Part shown: one piece after another, positions 6,973 to 11,821 of the stretch
Layout of the letters: the number at the start of each line of letters is the position of its first letter
Numbering within the stretch: the stretch's first letter is position 1
Origin: Treponema sp.
Lineage (GTDB): Bacteria; Spirochaetota; Spirochaetia; Treponematales; Treponemataceae
Assembly (NCBI GenBank): GCA_016293645.1
Contig: JAEDDW010000053.1
Coordinates: 1-11,821 of the forward strand
Length of the DNA: 11,821 bases
Reading direction: 5' to 3'
Program-made: the position numbers and the translations under genes
The notes under the pieces: model-generated
Told to the model about the DNA's origin: nothing
What the model saw: only the letters and a program-made list of their open reading frames with translations
The model's database searches: none

Positions 6973-7020
6973 CTCCCGCTGTGGAAGCTGCAGCCAGGTT
7001 TTGCGGCGGGAGTTTTTTTT
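6973..7020 (+). terminator. Intrinsic terminator or attenuator just before the first permease gene
   Basis: CTCCCGC (6973-6979) pairs with GCGGGAG (7006-7012), followed at once by eight T residues (7013-7020). It ends 21 nt before the ATG of the permease and only 10 nt before its ribosome-binding site. Between the binding-protein gene and its permeases it would lower permease transcription relative to the binding protein. No convincing promoter is seen between it and 7042, so the permeases probably depend on readthrough. Confidence 0.82.
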
Positions 7021-7041
7021 CGGGTTCAAGAGAGGTTTGAA

Positions 7042-7887
7042 ATGCAGAAATCTTTATCAAGATATTTTCCAGTTTTCGTTTTGCCGACATTGCTTGCCTT
7101 TGCAATGTTCTTCGTTGTTCCATTCTTTCTTGGAATCGGCTTGTCATTTACAAAATTTACAACGGTTACAAGGGCAACATGGGTTGGTCTTGACAACTAC
7201 ATAAAGGCATTTACTGCTGACAATGAATTCATCAGTGCCCTTGGATTTACGGCACTGTTCACCATAGTTTCAATCATCACCGTAAACGTGTTTGCCTTCA
7301 GCCTTGCGCTTCTTTGCACCAGGGAAATGAAGGGAGTGACATTGTTCCGCTCGATTTTCTTCATGCCTAATCTTATCGGCGGTATCGTTCTCGGTTACAT
7401 CTGGAATCTTATGATCAATGGTGTGCTTTCCAACTGGGGCGTGGATATTTCCTATGCGACAAAATACGGTTTCTGGGGACTTGTGGTCCTTACAAACTGG
7501 CAGCTCATCGGTTATATGATGGTCATCTACATTGTGGGACTTCAGAACATTCCGGGAGACCTTATCGAGGCGGCCCAGATTGACGGAGCAGGTCCAATAA
7601 AGACTTTGTTTAAAATAAAGATTCCGATGGTGATGCCTTCGATCACGATATGCATGTTCCTGACCCTTACAAACACGTTCAAGATGTTTGACCAGAATCT
7701 TGCCCTTACTGCAGGTGCTCCAAACAGAACGACAGAAATGCTTGCCCTCAACATCTACAATACTTTCTACGGAAGAATCGGCTGGCAGGGCGTAGGTCAG
7801 GCAAAGGCGGTTGTATTCTTCATCATCGTCGCAATAATCGCATTTGTTCAGCTTAAGCTTACAAACACAAAGGAGGTTGAATCATGA
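7042..7887 (+). CDS. Sugar ABC transporter permease 1 (MalF/UgpA type)
   Basis: Inner-membrane channel subunit of a carbohydrate ABC importer, 281 residues with about six membrane helices; it lacks the large periplasmic loop of E. coli MalF and matches the shorter UgpA/MsmF/LacF type. The cytoplasmic EAA loop that docks the ATPase is visible at 176-196 (EAAQIDGAG, ending KIKIPM). The segment NRTTEMLALNIYNTF around 228-242 is also characteristic of these permeases. The ATG at 7042 has AGAGG six nt upstream; an in-frame ATG at 6970 would translate through the terminator hairpin and has no ribosome-binding site. Its stop overlaps the next permease's start by 4 bp (ATGA), indicating translational coupling. 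Sugar specificity is not readable from the sequence. Confidence 0.92.
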   Translation: MQKSLSRYFPVFVLPTLLAFAMFFVVPFFLGIGLSFTKFTTVTRATWVGLDNYIKAFTADNEFISALGFTALFTIVSIITVNVFAFSLALLCTREMKGVTLFRSIFFMPNLIGGIVLGYIWNLMINGVLSNWGVDISYATKYGFWGLVVLTNWQLIGYMMVIYIVGLQNIPGDLIEAAQIDGAGPIKTLFKIKIPMVMPSITICMFLTLTNTFKMFDQNLALTAGAPNRTTEMLALNIYNTFYGRIGWQGVGQAKAVVFFIIVAIIAFVQLKLTNTKEVES

Positions 7888-8729
7888 CATTTTCCAGACA
7901 GAAGACAGCGTCCAATACGGTTGCAATTTTTTTCCTTGCAGTTCTTGCATTTGTTTTTCTTCTTCCAATAGTCCTTGTTCTGATGAACTCGTTCAAATCG
8001 CGTCTCTATATTTCCAGTGCGCCTTTTGCCATTCCAGACGGAACTACTTTTGTCGGCCTTGAAAACTACATCAAGGGTCTTAGATCTTCAGGCTTCTTTG
8101 TTTCCTTTTTGCGTTCACTCTTTGTTACGGTCTGTTCGGTAGCGGTCATCATTGTCTGCACGTCAATGACTTCATGGTTCATTGTCCGTGTGAAGAACAG
8201 GTTTACCAGCGGTCTTTATCTGCTCTTTGCTTTTTCAATGATCGTACCTTTCCAGATGGTGATGTATACGATGACGTATGTTGTTCAGTCAATCGGATTC
8301 AACAATCTTCCCGGCGTAGTACTTGTATATCTTGGTTTTGGTGCGGGACTTTCGGTGTTCATGTTCACGGGATTTGTCAAGGCGGTTCCTCTTGAAGTGG
8401 AAGAAGCTGCGGAAATCGACGGATGCAATCCGCTGCAGACTTATTTCATGATCGTTTTCCCGATGCTCAAGCCTACGGCAATTACGGTCGCAATCCTCAA
8501 TTCGATGTGGGTATGGAACGACTACCTTCTTCCATATCTTGTCCTAGGAACAAAACACAAGACGGTTCCTGTCGCAATTCAGCTTGCAATGCAGGGGGCC
8601 TACGGATCTACGGATTACGGCGGATTCATGGCGATGCTGGTTCTTGCCATCATTCCGATCGTCGCTTTCTACATCGCATCGCAGAAGTACATAATCAAGG
8701 GAGTCATTTCGGGTGCGATAAAGGGATGA
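7884..8729 (+). CDS. Sugar ABC transporter permease 2 (MalG/UgpE type)
   Basis: Second inner-membrane channel subunit, 281 residues and about six helices, partner of the preceding permease. The EAA loop is EEAAEIDGCNPLQTYFMIVF at 173-192, ending in PMLKP, with the conserved Gly at 180. The WVWNDYLLPYLVL segment around 209-221 and the C-terminal YIIKGVISGAIKG are typical of the MalG/UgpE family. The start ATG lies inside the end of the upstream gene and is preceded by a strong AAGGAGG (7870-7876) seven nt away. No ATP-binding subunit gene follows, so the complex needs an ATPase from elsewhere in the genome. Confidence 0.93.
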   Translation: MTFSRQKTASNTVAIFFLAVLAFVFLLPIVLVLMNSFKSRLYISSAPFAIPDGTTFVGLENYIKGLRSSGFFVSFLRSLFVTVCSVAVIIVCTSMTSWFIVRVKNRFTSGLYLLFAFSMIVPFQMVMYTMTYVVQSIGFNNLPGVVLVYLGFGAGLSVFMFTGFVKAVPLEVEEAAEIDGCNPLQTYFMIVFPMLKPTAITVAILNSMWVWNDYLLPYLVLGTKHKTVPVAIQLAMQGAYGSTDYGGFMAMLVLAIIPIVAFYIASQKYIIKGVISGAIKG

Positions 8730-8749
8730 AAATGCTGCGCATTTTCATC
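8725..8749 (+). terminator. Perfect hairpin overlapping the second permease stop codon
   Basis: GATGAAAATGC (8725-8735) pairs perfectly with GCATTTTCATC (8739-8749) around a 3-nt loop, and the stem includes the TGA stop (8727-8729). No T run follows, so it is not a textbook intrinsic terminator. It may protect the 3' end of the transporter mRNA or act with factor-dependent termination. Confidence 0.45.
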
Positions 8750-8836
8750 GGCGAGAATTACTCAGCCGCAGTCCGCGTCTGTTTTTGGTGACTGGACTTG
8801 AGGATGTTGGGTATATATGGAAAAAAATCGATGAAT

Positions 8837-8866
8837 TTGATAGTATCTGAAACGTTTCCATAAAAT
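8837..8866 (+). promoter_or_regulatory. Promoter of the LacI-family regulator with internal operator
   Basis: TTGATA (8837-8842) and TAAAAT (8861-8866) are 18 bp apart. The spacer contains TGAAACGTTTCC (8848-8859), whose core GAAACGTTTC is identical to the operator of the transport operon. A regulator bound here would exclude RNA polymerase, indicating negative autoregulation. The predicted start near 8873 leaves a leader of only about 16 nt. Confidence 0.75.
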
Positions 8867-8888
8867 ACAAACTCGGGTAGGTTCAGTT

Positions 8889-9905
8889 ATGACTATAAAG
8901 GATATCGCTAAAGAATGTGGCTGTGCAGTCGGAACTGTTTCCCGTGTATTGAACAACCAGGACTATGTAAGCGTAAAGACACGTGAGAAGGTCATGGAGG
9001 TTGTGAACAAATACAACTTCGTGCTCAACAACAACGCAAAAGCCCTTAAGGCACGCGGAACAAAGACGATCCTGATTCTTGTAAAGGGTACTTCAAACAT
9101 CCTTTTGAACAACCTTCTGGAAAAGGTTCAGAAAAACATGGAAAAGCTTCCATATACATCAAAGGTCATCGTTCTTGACGAGTATGACAATGAGGCGGTG
9201 GAAGCGGAAAAGGAGCTGCGTGAGACAAAAGCCCTGGGCATAATTTTTCTTGGCGGAAATCCTGAACGCAACAGGGAAGTGTTTTCGCGCATAAATTGTC
9301 CATGTGTGCTTATTTCCACAAAAGCTGATACGGAGGAATACGAAAATCTTTCCAGCGTCAGCACGGACAGCTATCAGGCTTCCCTCCTCATTGCAAGGCA
9401 TTTTGCAAAAAAAGGTCATGATAAAATCGGAATCATCGGGGGAGATTTTTCTTCTTCCATGGTGACCAAGCGCCGCTATGAGGGCTTTCTTGAAGGACTT
9501 GAACTAAGCGGAATGACTTTCGATGCGGAAAAATCCTATGCCACCGCAAAGTATTCCCTTGAAGGCGGAGCCAAGGCAGCTGAAGAACTTGTAAAGAAGT
9601 TTCCTGATGTAACGGCAATCTTTGCAATGTCGGACATGCAGGCAATGGGAGCATGCAGAAAATTAAAGGACATGGGATTCCGTGTTCCTGAGGACATTTC
9701 AGTAGTGGGATTTGACGGTCTCCCCATCGCCCAGTACTACTGCCCTAAAATCACAACAATCAGGCAGAATGAAGAGGAGCTGGCAGTCCAGGGACTCAAG
9801 ACTCTGCTTGATGCCATAGAAAAAAAGAACGGCGCCGTTCACAAAAACATTCCCTTTGAATTTGTTGAAGGTGAAAGCGTCAGAGAAATATCCACATCTT
9901 TATGA
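8889..9905 (+). CDS. LacI-family transcriptional regulator of the sugar locus
   Basis: DNA-binding sugar-responsive repressor, 338 residues, normal length for the family. The N-terminal helix-turn-helix is at 3-22 (IKDIAKECGC, then AVGTVSRVLN as recognition helix). The hinge helix NNNAKALKARG at 47-57 includes Leu53, the likely residue that inserts at the central CG of the operator. The periplasmic-binding-protein-like core shows IGIIGG (180-185), FAMSD (245-249), VPEDISVVGFDG (266-277) and TTIRQ (289-293), all typical. The start at 8889 has only a weak AGG upstream but gives the canonical MTIKDIA beginning. Three GAAACGTTTC or near-identical sites at its own promoter and the transport promoter strongly suggest it controls both. 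The effector is unknown, likely a malto-oligosaccharide or derivative by context. Confidence 0.93.
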   Translation: MTIKDIAKECGCAVGTVSRVLNNQDYVSVKTREKVMEVVNKYNFVLNNNAKALKARGTKTILILVKGTSNILLNNLLEKVQKNMEKLPYTSKVIVLDEYDNEAVEAEKELRETKALGIIFLGGNPERNREVFSRINCPCVLISTKADTEEYENLSSVSTDSYQASLLIARHFAKKGHDKIGIIGGDFSSSMVTKRRYEGFLEGLELSGMTFDAEKSYATAKYSLEGGAKAAEELVKKFPDVTAIFAMSDMQAMGACRKLKDMGFRVPEDISVVGFDGLPIAQYYCPKITTIRQNEEELAVQGLKTLLDAIEKKNGAVHKNIPFEFVEGESVREISTSL

Positions 9906-9988
9906 TTTGAGGATTCATAAATGGCGGGCCCCTCCTTACTCTTTCTGCCTGCGTCCCACCCGTCGATATGGGTATCAAATCATAAAGA
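9897..9988. repeat. 92-bp element with 14-bp perfect inverted ends at the regulator/malQ junction
   Basis: TCTTTATGATTTGA (9897-9910) and TCAAATCATAAAGA (9975-9988) are exact reverse complements separated by 64 bp. The left arm overlaps the last codons and stop (9903-9905) of the regulator gene; the right arm ends 11 bp before the malQ ribosome-binding site. The interior is markedly more G/C-rich than its flanks and pyrimidine-biased (for example GGCGGGCCCCTCC). It could be a small mobile palindromic element that landed on the stop codon or a long-loop mRNA structure. There is no T run, so an intrinsic terminator is unlikely. No convincing malQ promoter is seen in the gap. Confidence 0.6.
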
Positions 9989-10009
9989 CATGACTATTAG
10001 AGGTGATTT

Positions 10010-11497
10010 ATGTTGAACAAGAGAGCAAATGGTGTTTTGATGCATATTTCTTCCCTTCCAGGAAATACTGGAATCGGAACAATGGGAAAGGAAGCCTACG
10101 AATTTGTTGACTGGCTCAAGAAGGCAAAGCAGTCTTACTGGCAGATTCTTCCGATCTGTCCTACAAGCTACGGCGACAGCCCTTACCAGAGCTTCTCTAC
10201 TTTTGCAGGAAACCCATACTTTATCGATTTTGATACCCTTGCGGAACAGGGATACCTTGCAAAGTCCGATTACGAAAACGTAAAGTGGGGCGGTCATGAA
10301 AATTATGTTGACTACGGAACCCTCTATGTTGAGCGCCACAAGGTTTTTGCAATCCTTCACAATAATTTCAAGAAGAACATTCCTTCGGACTTCGGAGATT
10401 TCATAAAGGCCAACGACTGGCTTGAAGACTATTCCCTCTTTATGGCAATCAAGGATGCGCACGGCGGTGTTGCATTCAGCGAGTGGGAAGAAAACATCCG
10501 CAAGCGCGACAGTGTGACTTTGGAAAGCTGGCGTGGAAAATGTGCCGACAGAATGGATTACTACAAGATGCTCCAGTACTTCTTCTTCAAGCAGTGGTTT
10601 GCCCTTAAGGACTATGCAAACAGAAACGGAATTGAAATTATCGGTGACATTCCTATTTACGTTGCTGCAGACAGTGCAGATGTCTGGTCAAATCCTGACC
10701 AGTTCATGCTTGACCAGAACCTTGTTCCTGTAGAAGTTGCAGGTTGTCCGCCAGACTGCTTCAGCGCAGACGGACAGCTTTGGGGAAATCCTGTTTACAA
10801 CTGGGAATACCAGAAAGAAACAGGCTATGCATGGTGGAAGAAGCGCCTTGAAAAATCCCTCAAGATTTACGATGTTCTACGCATCGACCATTTCCGCGGA
10901 TTCGATTCCTTCTATTGTATTCCTTACGGGGCAAAGGATGCCAAGATCGGTCAGTGGAGACAGGGTCCTGGAATGGATCTTTTTAACGCACTCAAGGCAC
11001 AGTTTGGCGACATGCCAATCATCGCGGAAGACCTTGGGTTCCTTACTGACAGCGTAAAGCAGCTTTTAAAGGATTCAGGATTCCCTGGAATGAAGGTGCT
11101 TCAGTTTGCCTTTGACAGCCGTGAAGAAAGCGACTACATTCCATACCGTTATGTTCCAAATTCAATCGTCTACACGGGTACCCACGACAACGACACGATT
11201 ATGGGCTGGTGTGAGACAGCAGCTCCAAAAGATGTTGAAAGCGCAAGGGAATATCTTCGTGCCGGGGACAATGCTGATCTCGTAAAGGAAATGATGATTG
11301 CGGGAATGCAGAGCGTTTCAAATACATGTATTGTATGTATGCAGGATCTTGCATGTCTTGGAAAGGAAGCAAGAATGAACATTCCTTCAACCGTTGGAAA
11401 CAACTGGAAGTGGCGTGCCTCAAAGAGCATGTTCACGGAGGAAGCAAACAAGTTCCTTGAATTCTACACGAGCCTTTACGGACGTGCTGCAAAATAA
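10010..11497 (+). CDS. malQ: 4-alpha-glucanotransferase (amylomaltase, GH77)
   Basis: Cytoplasmic disproportionating enzyme that transfers alpha-1,4-glucan segments between maltodextrins and releases glucose. It is 495 residues, the short form close to Thermus amylomaltase rather than the ~690-residue E. coli MalQ. Catalytic residues fall at the same numbers as in T. aquaticus amylomaltase: nucleophile Asp293 in LRIDHFRGFDSF, acid/base Glu340 in IIAEDLGFL, and Asp395 in YTGTHDNDT. Further family motifs are GDSPYQSFSTFAGNPYFID (55-73), GDIPIYVAADSADVW (212-226) and QLWGNPVYNW (256-265). AGAGGTG precedes the ATG. It lies 104 bp after the regulator gene on the same strand and gives the best clue that the transporter handles maltodextrins. 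Confidence 0.97.
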   Translation: MLNKRANGVLMHISSLPGNTGIGTMGKEAYEFVDWLKKAKQSYWQILPICPTSYGDSPYQSFSTFAGNPYFIDFDTLAEQGYLAKSDYENVKWGGHENYVDYGTLYVERHKVFAILHNNFKKNIPSDFGDFIKANDWLEDYSLFMAIKDAHGGVAFSEWEENIRKRDSVTLESWRGKCADRMDYYKMLQYFFFKQWFALKDYANRNGIEIIGDIPIYVAADSADVWSNPDQFMLDQNLVPVEVAGCPPDCFSADGQLWGNPVYNWEYQKETGYAWWKKRLEKSLKIYDVLRIDHFRGFDSFYCIPYGAKDAKIGQWRQGPGMDLFNALKAQFGDMPIIAEDLGFLTDSVKQLLKDSGFPGMKVLQFAFDSREESDYIPYRYVPNSIVYTGTHDNDTIMGWCETAAPKDVESAREYLRAGDNADLVKEMMIAGMQSVSNTCIVCMQDLACLGKEARMNIPSTVGNNWKWRASKSMFTEEANKFLEFYTSLYGRAAK

Positions 11498-11540
11498 GTT
11501 CCAGTATTGATAGGTGGATTGCTTCGTCGCTACGCTCCTC

Positions 11541-11673
11541 GCAATGACGGGTGTTTTAATGCCTCGCAATGACAAAACGCTTTAATGCTCGCAATGACAA
11601 AACGCATTAACGCTCGCAATGACAAAACGCTTTAATGCTCGCAATGACAAAACGCATTAACGCTCGCAATGAC
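11541..11673 (+). repeat. 25-bp tandem repeat array (left arm)
   Basis: GCAATGAC recurs at 11541, 11566, 11591, 11616, 11641 and 11666, an exact 25-bp period; the sixth copy is partial. Units 2 and 4 are identical, as are 3 and 5, so 11566-11615 and 11616-11665 form an exact duplicated 50-bp dimer. This points to amplification in two steps. The first and last copies differ, both continuing GCAATGACGGGTGT. Confidence 0.92.
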
Positions 11674-11709
11674 GGGTGTGGTGCTGCTGCCGGTTGTGGC
11701 ATTCGTGTC

Positions 11710-11804
11710 ATTGCGAATTAAGCACGTTATTGCGACTCAAGCACACCATTGCGAATTAAGCACGTTATTGCGAATTAAGCACGTCATTGCGAACGAAGTG
11801 AAGC
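11710..11804 (+). repeat. 19-bp tandem repeat array (right arm)
   Basis: ATTGCG recurs at 11710, 11729, 11748, 11767 and 11786, an exact 19-bp period. Full units read ATTGCGAATTAAGCACGTT with few changes; the second reads ATTGCGACTCAAGCACACC. The last copy merges into the terminal GAAGCAATCC arm. The core ATTGC is the reverse complement of the left-arm GCAAT. Confidence 0.9.
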
Positions 11805-11821
11805 AATCCATATGCCAGGAA

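Larger units (their letters stand above)
11515..11810. repeat. Composite palindromic repeat with tandem arrays in both arms
   Basis: The element is bounded by an 11-bp perfect inverted repeat, TGGATTGCTTC (11515-11525) with GAAGCAATCCA (11800-11810). Both ends continue inward to CGCAATGACG and its complement. The left arm repeats GCAATGAC every 25 bp, the right arm repeats ATTGCG every 19 bp in the opposite orientation, and a G/T-rich spacer (about 11674-11700) lies between. Ends of the form GGATTGCTTCG...CGCAATGACG are, from memory, a palindromic repeat scattered through many unrelated bacterial genomes. The internal tandem expansion is the unusual part. No open frame with coding character is present. 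Confidence 0.85.

Noticed and set aside
6970..7041. Upstream in-frame ATG that would extend the first permease by 24 residues
   Set aside because: Translation would pass through the terminator stem and U run, no ribosome-binding site precedes it, and the ATG at 7042 has a good one.
9980..10462. 160-residue minus-strand open frame opposite malQ
   Set aside because: It is fully antisense to a clearly functional GH77 gene and has no family signature; a shadow of malQ codon use explains it.
11541..11804. CRISPR array, because of regular direct repeats
   Set aside because: The 25-bp and 19-bp units are contiguous with no unique spacers, the orientation inverts midway, and no cas gene is present.

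Overview
The window reads as a chromosomal carbohydrate-uptake locus from a host-associated, sugar-fermenting bacterium, most likely a spirochaete of the genus Treponema (rumen or gut type). This is inference. It rests on two lipoproteins with spirochaete-style signal peptides, a very large lipoprotein of a lineage-specific kind, a homopolymeric G tract inside a promoter (a device documented in T. pallidum) and the general look of the proteins. No rRNA or other taxonomic marker is present.

Left part (1-4950), minus strand: a Na+/solute symporter of the PutP type (110-1618) with its own terminator (51-81). Upstream of it lies a 1002-residue surface lipoprotein (1805-4813) with a terminator at 1735-1780. 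The lipoprotein has three divergent copies of a ~230-residue domain behind an acidic spacer. Its best promoter (4863-4890) carries nine consecutive C residues (G on the plus strand) between the -35 and -10 boxes, so its expression may be phase-variable. A strong minus-strand terminator (4893-4947) sits immediately upstream with no visible gene to terminate.

Divergent intergenic region (4814-5320, 507 bp): besides those elements it holds two LacI-type operators (5134-5145, 5261-5272) and a promoter for the plus-strand operon (5225-5252). The A/T-rich stretch 4950-5130 shows no gene or clear signal.

Central and right part (5321-11497), plus strand: an ABC sugar importer and its control genes. 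The order is substrate-binding lipoprotein, a 392-bp structured intergenic region, two permeases overlapping by 4 bp, a LacI-family regulator with an operator inside its own promoter, and a GH77 4-alpha-glucanotransferase (MalQ). MalQ suggests that the imported sugar is a maltodextrin or another alpha-glucoside. No ATPase gene is present, so a shared MsmX/UgpC-type ATPase encoded elsewhere is expected.

The 392 bp between binding protein and permeases (6650-7041) hold small hairpins, two of them mutually exclusive, a 147-bp MITE-like element with 21-bp terminal inverted repeats (6768-6914), and an intrinsic terminator ending 21 nt before the first permease. This could set a high ratio of binding protein to permease. 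A 14-bp perfect inverted repeat brackets the regulator/malQ junction (9897-9988).

Right end (11498-11821): no gene. It is filled by a composite palindromic repeat (11515-11810). One arm is a 25-bp tandem array, the other a 19-bp tandem array in opposite orientation, and both are built around the same GCAATGAC/GTCATTGC core.
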